From: Methylomonas albis
GTDB taxonomy: Bacteria > Pseudomonadota > Gammaproteobacteria > Methylococcales > Methylomonadaceae
Assembly: GCF_014850955.1 (NCBI RefSeq)
Contig: NZ_JACXSS010000001.1
Location: 2,542,001-2,606,000 of the forward strand
Reading direction: 5' to 3'
DNA: 64,000 nucleotides
Positions 46,014 through 55,842 of the stretch are shown piece after piece. Below the pieces are notes generated by a model that saw only the letters and a list, made by a program, of their open reading frames with translations, searched no databases and was not told the origin of the DNA. Positions within the stretch are counted from its first letter, which is position 1, and each line of letters starts with the position of its first letter. The position numbers and the translations under genes are program-made.

Positions 46014-47477
46014 TTAAGCAATCAATTCCTTGATCACTTTGCCGTACACCACGGTTGGACGTTCCGAACGGCCTTGATACTTGTAAATCAGTTTCAAGTG
46101 ATCCAGACCCAACTGGTTCAACACCGTGGCATGCAAGTCGTAGGTGTCCACCTCGGTACCTTTGATGGCTTGCACGCCCAGCTCGTCGGTGCCGCCATAC
46201 GTGTAGCCGGCTTTGACGCCGCCGCCCGCCATCCATTGGGTGTAGCCCCAAGGGTTGTGGTCGCGGCCATCGCCGGATTCGCTCCATGGGGTACGGCCGA
46301 ACTCGGAAGTCCACACCACCAGGGTGTCATCCAGCAATCCTTTGGCTTTCAAATCTTTCAACAAACCGGCGATTGGTTTGTCGATAATTCTTGAATGCTT
46401 GCTGTGGTTGTCTTCGATGTTTTGGTGCGCGTCCCAATCGCGGCTGTCGCCTTTGATGTCGGTCGGGCCGGATACGACTTGCACGAAACGCACACCGCGT
46501 TCGGTCAAGCGTCTGGCACGCAACAACAACTCACCGTACGGGCGGGTGATTTCGTCGTTCAAGCCATACAGCGCTTTGGTGGCATCAGACTCCTTACTGA
46601 AGTCAACCGCTTCCGGCGCAGTTTCCTGCATGCGGTAGGCCAGCTCGTAGGATTCGGTGCGGGCTTGCAGTTCGCTATCGGTTGGATAGTTGGCCGCATG
46701 CTGTTGATTAATCTGTTTCAACAAGTCCAGGGCATGGCGTTTTTCCGCGTTAGCCAGATATTCCGGGTTGTTCAAATGCAGAATCGGCGAATTGCCGGGA
46801 CGGAACGGCGTACCTTGGTAAACCGCGGGTAAAAAGCCGGATTCCCAGTTGGTCACACCGCCGCGTGGTTCGCGTTTGTCGTTGTACAACACCACGTAGG
46901 CCGGCAGATTTGGGTTCGCCGAGCCCAGGGCATATTGCACCCATGCACCCAGCGTTGGCCGGCCGGGGTTTAAACCGCCGGTGTTCAGCTTCATGATGGA
47001 AATATCGTGGGTCGCACCGACTGTGACGCTGGATTTAATAAATGCCAGGTCGTCAGCATGTTCCGCCAGATTGGGCAGCCAATCGGAAAACCAGGCGCCG
47101 CTTTGCCCGTGCTGTTTCCAGTCACGTTTGGTGGCGATCAATTTGGTGATACCGCCTTGGGTACTGGTTTTGATACCTTGCAAAAACGACGCGGGAATAC
47201 CGGTACCGGCTTGTTTGACCAATTGGGGTTTGTAGTCGTACAAATCCAGCGTGCTGGGGGCACCGGACATATGCAGCCAGATGACGGTTTTGGCTTTAGC
47301 CGCAAAATGCGGCGCTTTGGGTGCTAAAGGGTTGGCACCGGCCAGCGCTTGCAAAGCCGGATCATCAGCCAATGCCGTAGCGATTACGCCGCCACCAGGC
47401 AGAAAACCACTAACAGCCAAGCCGCCCAAGCCATAGCCGGTTTTTATTAAAAAATCGCGACGTGATTTGTTGTTCAT
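46014..47477 (-). CDS. DUF1501 (sulfatase-like) Tat-exported protein
   Basis: A 487-residue protein with an N-terminal Tat signal (SRRDFLIKTGYGLGG). The DUF1501 family is a sulfatase-like fold, seen here in KTVIWLHMSGAPSTLDLYDYKP and TLVVWTSEFGRTPWSESGDGRDHNP. It sits 104 bp behind the DUF1549/DUF1553 gene, the pairing seen in large numbers in Planctomycetes. Substrate unknown. Not fused or truncated. Confidence 0.9.
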   Translation of the reverse strand: MNNKSRRDFLIKTGYGLGGLAVSGFLPGGGVIATALADDPALQALAGANPLAPKAPHFAAKAKTVIWLHMSGAPSTLDLYDYKPQLVKQAGTGIPASFLQGIKTSTQGGITKLIATKRDWKQHGQSGAWFSDWLPNLAEHADDLAFIKSSVTVGATHDISIMKLNTGGLNPGRPTLGAWVQYALGSANPNLPAYVVLYNDKREPRGGVTNWESGFLPAVYQGTPFRPGNSPILHLNNPEYLANAEKRHALDLLKQINQQHAANYPTDSELQARTESYELAYRMQETAPEAVDFSKESDATKALYGLNDEITRPYGELLLRARRLTERGVRFVQVVSGPTDIKGDSRDWDAHQNIEDNHSKHSRIIDKPIAGLLKDLKAKGLLDDTLVVWTSEFGRTPWSESGDGRDHNPWGYTQWMAGGGVKAGYTYGGTDELGVQAIKGTEVDTYDLHATVLNQLGLDHLKLIYKYQGRSERPTVVYGKVIKELIA

Positions 47478-47581
47478 TATCTAAACCTCTTGAATAGTAT
47501 TTTGTGTCGGCAACTGCTTCGGGTTGGGTAAGGCGCCTACCGATTTGGCAGACGCCCACTTAAACCGAGTCGTATGAATCG

Positions 47582-49918
47582 TTAAAACCGGTAGATGAAC
47601 TCATTGGAGTTGGCGACGACGTGGACCAAATCCACGAATGCGGCGGCTCTAACAGGGTCACCCAGCGGCTTGTCCTTAACGCCGGCCGGCACATTCACTT
47701 CAAACTTACCATCCGCTGCCTTGGCGCGAATGATGGCTTCTTGTTCATTCAAGAAGGCCTGCAGCGATTCTTTCTCGTTATCGTTCGGTTGCCGCGCAAA
47801 CAAGATTTGATACAGTCTGCCGATCCGATCTTCTTCATCTTCACCCGCCTCGTTGATTACCCGACCCGCCAGGGATTTAGACCAGTCGAAAATCAGCTCG
47901 CTGTTGTACAGGGTCAGGGCTTGCAACGGCGTGGTGGTTACCTCGCGTTTGCTGTGCGCTTCCTGCGGCGATGCCATATTGAAAGAATCCAGGATTGGGT
48001 ACGGGATACTGCGCCGGGTAAAAATGTATAAACTGCGGCGATTCTGATCGTGAACATCCTTGGAGGTTTTCCAGGCAGGATCGCCTTGGAAGTTACCGCT
48101 GGCGGTGTTAATCGCTTTTGGCAACGGTGGGTAAACACTAGGCCCACCCACTTTCTCTTCCAGTTTTCCCGCCGCGGCTAACAAGGAATCCCTGACCTGC
48201 TCGGCTTCCAGACGTTGGCGTGGAAACACTGCCAGTAACTGATTTTCGCCGTCGGCTTGCGCCACATCTTCCCGATAATCGGACGATTGGCTATAAACGC
48301 TGGACAGCAGGATTTCACGGTGCAGTTGCTTCACGCTCCAGCCGTCGTTGACGAATTTGGAGGCCAGGTAATCCAGTAACTCGGGATGCGTCGGCTTTTG
48401 GCCGGCTTTTCCGAAATCGCTGACCGTGGTGACGATGCCTTTACCGAAATACTGGTCCCAAATCCGGTTGGTATATACCCGAGCGGTCAAGGGATTGGTC
48501 GGGCTGGTAATCCATTTCGCCAACGCTGTCCGGCGACCGGAGGAGAATGGCAGCGGTTTGATATCCGGTTTTTCGTCGGTAATCGCTTCCGGGAACGCCG
48601 GCTGCACTTCTTCCAGCGGTTTTTCGTGATCGCCTACCGCAAATACATAGCTAGGCGGCGCATCCGGATGACCCAGTTCGGTCATCGCCGAAATGGTGTT
48701 GGAGGACGTGGTGGGTTTCAGATCGTTGAATTTTTTAAGTTCTTTATCCAGTTTTTCCAACTCGGCCCATTGCTCGGCAATCTTTGGATCGCGGGTTTTG
48801 GCATCGGTACTTTCGCCTTTTTCGCGGAAATACGATTCCATGCTACCTTCGTCGGTCACATTAGCCAAACGATGGTTGACCCAACGGTCACGGGCGTTCC
48901 ACTGCTCTTTAGGTTTGAAGATCGCTTCCCGCGAGTCGGTCAAATAACGTTCCTTGTGATATTTAAGCGCCTCTTCCCTGTGCGTATCGATAATGGCTTT
49001 TTTCTTGGCGCGAATATCTTTAGTCGCCTCTTCCCATTTGGCGTACTGTTGTTCGTAGGCTTTTTCCACTTCGCCTTTCTTCGCGGGGATGTTGTCTACC
49101 GGTGCGACATTGGCAAAGAACGACTGCAGCGAGAAATAATCCTTCTGGCTGATCTTGTCGAATTTGTGGTTATGGCAACGCGCACATTCCACGGTTTGGC
49201 CCAACACTACCTTGCCCACGGTATCGGTAATATCCGTGGTAATTTGGTATTTGCGCTGTACCAAGTCGCGGGAGTTGCTGTTATCCGGGAATTGTGCCAT
49301 GAAGCCGGTAGCAACCAAAGCTTGTTCGTCGCCCGGCCACAATTCGTCGCCGGCTAATTGTTCTTGAATGAATTTGCTGTACGACTTGTCCTGATTAAAT
49401 GAATTGATCACGTAATCGCGGTAACGCCACATGTTCAAGCGATCATTATCGTTTTGAAAACCGGTACTGTCGGCATAACGTGCCAAATCCAGCCATTTGC
49501 GCCCTTGGCGCTCGCCGTATTTCGGCGAAGCCAGCAAGCGGTCCGCCAGTTTTTCGTAGGCATCGGCCGATTTATCGTTAACAAATGCATCAACTTCTTC
49601 CGGAGTGGGAATGACGCCCCACACATCCAGCGTGGCCCGGCGGATGAACGACGCGCGGTCGGTATCCTGTGAAGGTTTGATGCCCTTGGCTTCCAGCGGT
49701 GCCAACACGAACGCATCAATAGGGGTTCTCACCCAATCTTTCTGCTGCACGTCAGGCACGGCAGGCGCTTTGACCGGTTGATATGACCACAGCTTGGATT
49801 TGGTTTGTCCGGCGGGGGCAGCGGCTTCGGTGGCCGGTTTCTCCTCTGCTGCCTGGGCTGCGTCGGAAAGTGCCAGTGCCAATCCCCAGACCACCGCGCA
49901 ATATAGTTTGATTTTCAT
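47582..49918 (-). CDS. DUF1549/DUF1553 (PSCyt2/PSD1) protein
   Basis: A 778-residue secreted protein. A signal peptide (residues 1-23) is followed by the DUF1549 domain starting at about residue 60 (PIDAFVLAPLEAKGI, RRATLDVWGVIPTPEEV) and a DUF1553 domain toward the C-terminus (RWI/KWITSPTNPLTARVYTNRIW). The CARCH at residues 245-249 is the cytochrome-like motif typical of these proteins. Together with the DUF1501 gene this is a planctomycete-style pair. Function is not established; a role in polymer degradation or an outer-envelope complex has been suggested. Confidence 0.88.
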   Translation of the reverse strand: MKIKLYCAVVWGLALALSDAAQAAEEKPATEAAAPAGQTKSKLWSYQPVKAPAVPDVQQKDWVRTPIDAFVLAPLEAKGIKPSQDTDRASFIRRATLDVWGVIPTPEEVDAFVNDKSADAYEKLADRLLASPKYGERQGRKWLDLARYADSTGFQNDNDRLNMWRYRDYVINSFNQDKSYSKFIQEQLAGDELWPGDEQALVATGFMAQFPDNSNSRDLVQRKYQITTDITDTVGKVVLGQTVECARCHNHKFDKISQKDYFSLQSFFANVAPVDNIPAKKGEVEKAYEQQYAKWEEATKDIRAKKKAIIDTHREEALKYHKERYLTDSREAIFKPKEQWNARDRWVNHRLANVTDEGSMESYFREKGESTDAKTRDPKIAEQWAELEKLDKELKKFNDLKPTTSSNTISAMTELGHPDAPPSYVFAVGDHEKPLEEVQPAFPEAITDEKPDIKPLPFSSGRRTALAKWITSPTNPLTARVYTNRIWDQYFGKGIVTTVSDFGKAGQKPTHPELLDYLASKFVNDGWSVKQLHREILLSSVYSQSSDYREDVAQADGENQLLAVFPRQRLEAEQVRDSLLAAAGKLEEKVGGPSVYPPLPKAINTASGNFQGDPAWKTSKDVHDQNRRSLYIFTRRSIPYPILDSFNMASPQEAHSKREVTTTPLQALTLYNSELIFDWSKSLAGRVINEAGEDEEDRIGRLYQILFARQPNDNEKESLQAFLNEQEAIIRAKAADGKFEVNVPAGVKDKPLGDPVRAAAFVDLVHVVANSNEFIYRF

Positions 49919-49983
49919 TGAATTCCTCCAAAATGACAGCTTGATGGAACGAAGCCGGGGCTTAACCCAACCTCATTCGGAAA

Positions 49984-50496
49984 TTAACCTTTATGCTTAT
50001 GGCCTTTGCTGTGCTCTTGCTCTTGCTCTTTGGCATGCTCTTCGGGCTTAGGCGCGGGCGGGACAATTTTGGTAATCTTGCCGCCCTCTTCTTCATAGTT
50101 TTGCGAACCTATCGCGCCTACTACTTTGAAACCCTTTTCAGCCAGTAAATCCCCGGATTTACCGGCCCGGCCGGCGTGATTCGACACGGTGACAATCGAG
50201 CGTTCTTTAGGGATAAACGGCAATGCCTTATCCAGTTCAGCGATTTGTACGTTCAAATAGACGGGAAAGGTACCGATCTTGCTGATCTCATCAGGACGGC
50301 GCACATCGATAATCAATACTTGCTCAGGCTTGGCGAGTAAGGCATCGATTTCCGCGCGATTCAGTTTTGGCGTTTTATAGGTATAAGGCCGTGCGGCTGG
50401 CGCCTCGGTTTTTTTACCGGCGTCCGCGTCGGCGGCAAAAGCGACTGGAGCCGCCAAGATCAGAGCTAAAAGAGCCGCTGTGGTCGTGTTTTTCAT
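49984..50496 (-). CDS. Exported rhodanese-like protein without a catalytic cysteine
   Basis: A 170-residue protein with a signal peptide (cut near AFAADADA). The rhodanese domain spans about residues 45-130 (VLIIDVRRPDE, IVTVSNHAGRAGKSGDLLAEKGFKV). The active-site loop has Ser-Asn where the catalytic Cys should be, and there is no cysteine in the whole protein. It can bind anions or partners but not transfer sulfur. The C-terminus is rich in Glu, Lys and His. First gene of an operon with the two Planctomycete-type genes. Confidence 0.85.
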   Translation of the reverse strand: MKNTTTAALLALILAAPVAFAADADAGKKTEAPAARPYTYKTPKLNRAEIDALLAKPEQVLIIDVRRPDEISKIGTFPVYLNVQIAELDKALPFIPKERSIVTVSNHAGRAGKSGDLLAEKGFKVVGAIGSQNYEEEGGKITKIVPPAPKPEEHAKEQEQEHSKGHKHKG

Positions 50497-51108
50497 TGCT
50501 ATGTCTTCCTGTTATTAGTTGCTAACTGCACGGTTTATCGCGCTTGAATAAGGTTCCTCATTGGGTAAAAAGCAACTAGCATGCCACTCGAAAAATATCC
50601 GTCATTAAAAACCATCATAATCCTGTTACTCATTGATTTAAAAAGTGATATTTATTTAGCAGCACTCTCGATAACACTTGATAAATCCCTCAATATGCAA
50701 GTGCGGCCCAAGCAACTGGTGGAAATTCAGCAGGGTCGCAACATGCCCTGTTGCTGGGCTAGCACCACCCCAACCGTTGATTAGTCCGGCCGGATTTATT
50801 TCTGCTGCGTTGGTCGAAGCCTGAGCTGATTGGCCCTTCGTCGATACCTTCAAGTGCATAAAGGTGAGTAGTATTTGAGGTTAATAAAGTTGCTTGGATC
50901 TATAGCAAGGAGGCGTGCAGATAGGTCAAGCAGGAACGCTGTAACTTCCGCATCTGCACCACTTGGCGGCCGGCCAAAACGCCGGACAAAAAAACGGGCT
51001 AAGGATCAATCCTTGCCCGTTAGAGGTTCTCACCACGAGAGCTTGATGAAATGCTGGGGGCCCTTAAGTCCCGCTTTAAGGGCCGATTGAGATACTTCGT
51101 CAAATTCG
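50497..51108. other. Intergenic region before the SMP-30 gene end
   Basis: These 612 bases contain no convincing gene. Two structures are seen near the SMP-30 stop: the terminator at 50987-51021 and a nine-base-pair hairpin at 51059-51084 (GGCCCTTAA with TTAAGGGCC). The left part should hold the promoter of the rhodanese operon. Nothing else is clear. Confidence 0.5.
50987..51021 (-). terminator. Rho-independent terminator of the TonB-receptor/SMP-30 operon
   Basis: On the minus strand AACGGGC plus AAGG pairs with CCTT and GCCCGTT (one bulged A) and is followed by seven or eight T. It lies about 90 bp after the SMP-30 stop codon. Confidence 0.82.
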
Positions 51109-52068
51109 CTATTTCGGCCGACTTCTAATACCCGCAGTCAGCAACGGAATTTTATAGGCCGCGCCGCGACCGACGACATACAGGGTTTTCTTATCAATAC
51201 CCGCAAACGCCAGATTCTGCGGCTTTTTGGGTAATGGAATCACTCCCAGGCTCTCACCTTTAGCGCTTATGATTTCTACGCCGGCGTTGGAGGCAACATA
51301 CAACCTGCCTTCGTCATCCAATGCAATGCCGTCGGCACCGCTGGACCACGTGCCGTCTTCGCCTTTTTTCCAACCGTCCAGTTTGGCGAAATTGCGCCGA
51401 TTCTGAATCGAGCCATCCGCAGCAATATCGTAAGCCAGGGTGTGTTCGCCTGGGGTATTGGCGACGTACAAGACTTTTTCGTCCCTGCTTAATTGAATAC
51501 CGTTGGGCCGTGCAATGTCGGTCGCCAATTGTTTCAGCTCGCCGCCGGGTGAAATATAAAACACGCCGGGATGTGATGGCGGCGGATTAGGATTTTCCTT
51601 GCTCGGCCGTGTACCGCTATCGGTAAAGTAGATACCGCCGTTGCTGGCGCGCACTAAGTCGTTGGGTCGTTGAAATGCCGTGCCTTGATAATTTTCGGCC
51701 AAGGTATTTTTCTTATTGGCCGGGTAAACCACACCGACTTTGGTTTTGACGGTTTGTACCGCGACAATTTCGCCGTCGGGCGTTAACGCCAGGCCGTTGG
51801 CGCCATTGGAATTTTCCAAAAACGTCGAGACTTTGTCGTCCGTACCGATACGTATAATTCTGTTGGCTTGGGTTTCGGTGAACAATAAACTGCCGTCGCT
51901 ATAGCCGATAGGTCCCTCGGTACCGTTAAAGCCGTCTTTGATCAGCTCGGCTACCACACCGCCGGCGGCAACGCCGGGAATAGCCGGGGTAACCGGGTCG
52001 TCCGCACTAGCCGCCGCCGCATAAATCAACGCGCTAAATCCCAGTAAATAGAAGTGTTTAAATAACAT
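51109..52068 (-). CDS. SMP-30/gluconolactonase family protein, exported
   Basis: A 319-residue six-bladed beta-propeller lactonase-like protein with a signal peptide (residues 1-22). Metal ligands of the family are visible as Glu in NGTEGPIGY, Asn in RPNDL, Asn in RPNGIQ and Asp in GADGIAL. These enzymes hydrolyse sugar lactones or related esters in the periplasm. It lies 74 bp behind the TonB-dependent receptor gene, suggesting that it processes what the receptor imports. Confidence 0.88.
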   Translation of the reverse strand: MLFKHFYLLGFSALIYAAAASADDPVTPAIPGVAAGGVVAELIKDGFNGTEGPIGYSDGSLLFTETQANRIIRIGTDDKVSTFLENSNGANGLALTPDGEIVAVQTVKTKVGVVYPANKKNTLAENYQGTAFQRPNDLVRASNGGIYFTDSGTRPSKENPNPPPSHPGVFYISPGGELKQLATDIARPNGIQLSRDEKVLYVANTPGEHTLAYDIAADGSIQNRRNFAKLDGWKKGEDGTWSSGADGIALDDEGRLYVASNAGVEIISAKGESLGVIPLPKKPQNLAFAGIDKKTLYVVGRGAAYKIPLLTAGIRSRPK

Positions 52069-52142
52069 AAGTATTTCCTTTGCAAATGTTTCGATAAATC
52101 AGTTTGCCGGACGGCGGTCTAGCCGTCCGGCGAGTGTAACCA

Positions 52143-54905
52143 TTAGAACTTGGCTCTAAAGTGCACCCCGTAGTAGCGCGCATCGCCGTAAGACGCACTC
52201 GCCGCGCTGGTGCTGGAAAAGTTACTGGCATTGGTGAAGTAAATAGTGTCGAAAATATTCCGACCCACCAGATCCAGGTTGTACTTACCATTTTTGGTAC
52301 CCACGCCAATCCCGCCGTCGGTGACGTGATAGGCATCCTGCTTACCGTAGCGCGACAAACTGGCGTTGTAGTTGGCTGCGGATTTAAAGCTGTCGATCAA
52401 ATAGGCATGCCATTGCAAGCCGTAGTCATTACCGTAACCAAAGGTCAGTGGTGCACGATAATCGACACCGTAATTGGCGGTAAAGGCCGGCGCATTCGGG
52501 ATGGTTTTACCGGTTTGATCGCAAAATCCGCTGCTATTCGCTTCCGGCGGGCACGGCGCATTGGCAAAGTCGGTATATATGGCTTTGTTATACGAACCGT
52601 TTAAGAACACGTTCAAACCTTGGGTAATATCCCAATTGGTTTCCAACTCGATACCGCGCAGTTGGATACCGCCGATATTGCCGAGCTGCGACAAGAACTG
52701 CCCTGAGCGCAACGGATCGGCCTTCACCAACTGCGATTGGAAACTTTGAATATCGGTTTGGTATAAGTTGACGTTGAACACTAGCTTACGATCCAGCCAA
52801 GTGCTCTTGACACCAAATTCGTAGTCCATCACATCTTCCGGCTTGACGTTTTCCGTAGCCCCGGTGTTGAAATTGAACTGCGCGGCACCGGATTTTTGAC
52901 CACCTGCCACCGAGCCGTAGACCATCAGGTCTTTGTTGACTTTGTAGCTAGGGTTGATTAACCAGTTTTGCGAGTTTTGATCAAAACCTTGCCGCGCCGC
53001 ATCCCATTCCGGGCCCAAACGATTGCTTCGGATAGCCTTCGCCGCAGCAATCTGCGCGGCATTGGCACCTACGGAGGCACCCAAAGCGTCTAAATCCACA
53101 CCTCCCAAATTCCGGCTATAGCCAGTGTTTTCCCTGCGTTCGAAGGTATCTCTCAAGCCCAAGGTCAAGGTCGCATCATCAGTAGCATGCCAGTTGATCT
53201 GACCGTAACCGGCATAGCTGTCAGTGGCCGGCACCACGTTTTGCGTCAGCATGGTGTCGCGCATAGACGCGGCCAATAATTGCCTGGACGCCGGACTGGC
53301 ATTCAACAGGCTGTACTGGCTATCGCTGGCATAAAAAGCGCCGGCATCGACACCAAAAAGTCGTTGGTTAAAGGTATTGGCGATAGCGCGCATTGCAAAC
53401 ACCCCGAATTGGTAATCGATTGGCCCAGGGTCTTTAGACGCCAGCCTAAGCTCCTGCGACCACTGTTCGTTTTTAACCGTCCAACCGGAGATCCGTTCGA
53501 TATCGGCCGTTGAACCGTCGCCATCATGGTTAGGTTCGAACAGCGCATCCCGGTAGGAGGAAACCGAGGTAAAGCGATGTCCCAGCACATCCCAGTTGAT
53601 TTCCGCCGATACCCCGGAACCGTCGCCGCGCGACTGGCGTCTTTCGTTATTGGCCATCGCTCTCGGGTCGCCAATTACCGTGATTGCTTGGCCATTGGTA
53701 GTCAAGGTATTAAACCAATCCCGCGCCAGACGCGTACTAAAGGTCGTGTTGCGCGTAGCCCCGGTATCAAACCGAGTTGGGTCGGCAGTAAGCGGTTGCA
53801 CACTCATGGTCTGAGTGGAGGCAGTTTTATCGACGATTACCTTGGCGCTAAGTACTTCGCTAGGCGTAAACAAAAACTGCAGCCGGCCACCCAATGCATT
53901 GGTCTCGCCCAAATCACCCTCGCTACGATGCACATCCAAATTTTTCACAAAGCCATCGCGCTTATCGATAAAACCGGATGCTCGATACGCCAACAAGCCA
54001 GGCAAGATGGTACCGGTAGCCCCAAATTTGCCTTGCAGCGCGTCACGATTCCCGGCAAAACCATCCACGTAGTAACTGTTCTTGAATGACGGCGCTTTGG
54101 TAGTAATGTTGAGCAAACCCAGGTTACTGTTTTTACCTTGCAGCGTACCTTGAGGGCCGCGCAACACTTCCACTTGATCCAAATCCGCAAAGTTGGCCCA
54201 CGCCGCACCCGTCCATGCCCGCCAGACGTTATCCACCATCACCCCGACACTTGGCTCCATGGATTCGTTGCCGCTGTTTTTACCCAAACCACGCAAAGCA
54301 ATACTGGTTTGCCGGGCATTGGCAGAGGTAACCCCGAGGTTGGGCGCACGCCGCGAAAAATCCTGTACCGACACCACGTTGTCGCGTTCCAGCGTTTCCC
54401 GGTTAATCACCGCCACCGGAATCGGCACTTCCTGTAATTTCTCTTCCTTACGCCGAGACGTTACGACCACTTCAGACAGGTTTTGCGGCTCATCGGCCTT
54501 CTCTTCCGGCTCAGGCTCAGGCTCAGCGGCGGCTACGGCATTGTCCGGCTCCTGACTGGTTTGCGCAGCCGGATCGGTAATACCAGTCGCCGGCGCGACC
54601 GCCACGCCTCTTTTAAGTAAATCCTGCTCGCGCCGTTTTGAGGCTTCCAATTCCCGGCTCAAGCGTTCGACCTGCGCTTGTAAATCGTTCACTTTGGTGT
54701 CGGCAACCGCTTTATTACCGGTCTTTTTCGCGCTTTTTTTGACCGACGCCGTTTGGGCAGTCGCATCGCTAGCAATCAGCATTGAACCACCCGCTATGGC
54801 CATCGCCACGCATACCGACAAACCACGCCGATTGCTGATGTGCAGCGGCACTTTCGCCGATTCAATGTTGTCTGCCGACAGACTCCAAATTAAATTTTCC
54901 TTCAC
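52143..54905 (-). CDS. TonB-dependent outer-membrane receptor with coiled-coil N-terminus
   Basis: A 920-residue receptor. A signal peptide ends near DATAQT, followed by a coiled coil (DLQAQVERLSRELEASKRRE) and a Pro/Glu-rich linker. The plug domain begins at LSEVVVTSRRKEEKLQEVP and includes VEVLRGPQGTLQGKN; the 22-strand barrel ends with a C-terminal Phe. The substrate is unknown. I chose the GTG at 54905 with AGGTGAG upstream; the frame is open to 54953. Forms an operon with the SMP-30 gene. Confidence 0.9.
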   Translation of the reverse strand: MKENLIWSLSADNIESAKVPLHISNRRGLSVCVAMAIAGGSMLIASDATAQTASVKKSAKKTGNKAVADTKVNDLQAQVERLSRELEASKRREQDLLKRGVAVAPATGITDPAAQTSQEPDNAVAAAEPEPEPEEKADEPQNLSEVVVTSRRKEEKLQEVPIPVAVINRETLERDNVVSVQDFSRRAPNLGVTSANARQTSIALRGLGKNSGNESMEPSVGVMVDNVWRAWTGAAWANFADLDQVEVLRGPQGTLQGKNSNLGLLNITTKAPSFKNSYYVDGFAGNRDALQGKFGATGTILPGLLAYRASGFIDKRDGFVKNLDVHRSEGDLGETNALGGRLQFLFTPSEVLSAKVIVDKTASTQTMSVQPLTADPTRFDTGATRNTTFSTRLARDWFNTLTTNGQAITVIGDPRAMANNERRQSRGDGSGVSAEINWDVLGHRFTSVSSYRDALFEPNHDGDGSTADIERISGWTVKNEQWSQELRLASKDPGPIDYQFGVFAMRAIANTFNQRLFGVDAGAFYASDSQYSLLNASPASRQLLAASMRDTMLTQNVVPATDSYAGYGQINWHATDDATLTLGLRDTFERRENTGYSRNLGGVDLDALGASVGANAAQIAAAKAIRSNRLGPEWDAARQGFDQNSQNWLINPSYKVNKDLMVYGSVAGGQKSGAAQFNFNTGATENVKPEDVMDYEFGVKSTWLDRKLVFNVNLYQTDIQSFQSQLVKADPLRSGQFLSQLGNIGGIQLRGIELETNWDITQGLNVFLNGSYNKAIYTDFANAPCPPEANSSGFCDQTGKTIPNAPAFTANYGVDYRAPLTFGYGNDYGLQWHAYLIDSFKSAANYNASLSRYGKQDAYHVTDGGIGVGTKNGKYNLDLVGRNIFDTIYFTNASNFSSTSAASASYGDARYYGVHFRAKF

Positions 54906-55234
54906 GATCTCACCTATGCGAATGTTACAAAAACCAATTCGAGCCAACGCCACGACGACGTCCGCAATTCGAACTTTCTGTAACGCTCAACGCAACGACC
55001 ATGCCACCGGACGCTAAACTGTCTCCAAAGCATCCATTAAGCCTATTTAAATAATTGATTTCAAATAACAATTTTAAAATTCAATTTATACGGCCGGCTA
55101 ACACCATTCCAATGCCGCCGAGCGAAAAACTGTTGAAAGGCCATCAGCGCTTGCTGACTCGCTGCCTGCCTATCAACAGTACCACCCTAGGCTTACCAGC
55201 CGACTCAAGCGAACTTTCTGCCTGGCCTTTTCCG

Positions 55235-55609
55235 TTAAATTTTCCCGCTTAGCTGAATACCGAACCAACGTGGATAAGGATCCGGCCCGTAGGAATTCCA
55301 GCCAATTTCGTGATTTCTATCGTTGAAGATGTTTTTACCGATCAGGCTCAAGTCCCAGTGTTTGTCGCGGGTACCGATACTGATCGCCGCGTCCGTTCTG
55401 GCTCTATCGGCCACCCAGCCATAGGCCGATAGGTTATCGGTGTTATTGAACTCGGTTTGGTAGTTGGTATTGAAGCTGGTGTGCGCGATGTATTTGCTCT
55501 CGAAAATCGGCTTGGAATATTCGGCACCGAGTTTAAAGTTCCATTTGGACGCGCCAGGCAAATACTGGCCGGTCATATCGACATAATCGCCGGTCGGATA
55601 ACCCAGCTC
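55235..55609 (-). pseudogene. C-terminal fragment of a TonB-dependent receptor
   Basis: About 125 residues of a receptor barrel end: PTGDYVDMTGQYLPGASKWNF, SLIGKNIFNDRNHEIGW and PRWFGIQLSGKI. There is no upstream part; beyond about 55610 the DNA matches the remnant of another gene on the opposite strand. The rest of the receptor was deleted. The interval 55018-55234 holds nothing else. Confidence 0.8.
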
Positions 55610-55786
55610 ACCGGCACCGGCACCGGCACGGATTATGATCCGGCGCATTTGCAGGCGGTGCCGGCTGGCAGCTTCGTCACCCACTATGGCAACGAAATCC
55701 ATTATGACGGTGCCAAGGACGAAGACACGATTCTGCAGATTGTCGGCATCGGCCCGGCGACGTCTACCCCGGCACTTGGAAAATAG
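55610..55786 (+). pseudogene. C-terminal fragment of a cupin-type protein
   Basis: About 55 residues (YDPAHLQAVPAGSFVTHYGN, EIHYDGAKDEDTILQIVGIG) match the end of a small cupin protein family with a PAGSF turn. No start remains. It abuts the receptor fragment on the other strand, so a deletion fused the two genes tail-to-middle. The gene calls are from memory of family patterns. Confidence 0.65.
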
Positions 55787-55842
55787 CGTGTTGATGCAGG
55801 CAGCTCGCCATTTGCGAGCTGCCTGCAGAAACTTAGCGGAGA

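Noticed and set aside
48386-49357. A 323-codon plus-strand frame
   Set aside because: It lies wholly antisense to the well-supported DUF1549/DUF1553 gene, has many Phe/Arg/His typical of an antisense frame, and no ribosome site or family match.
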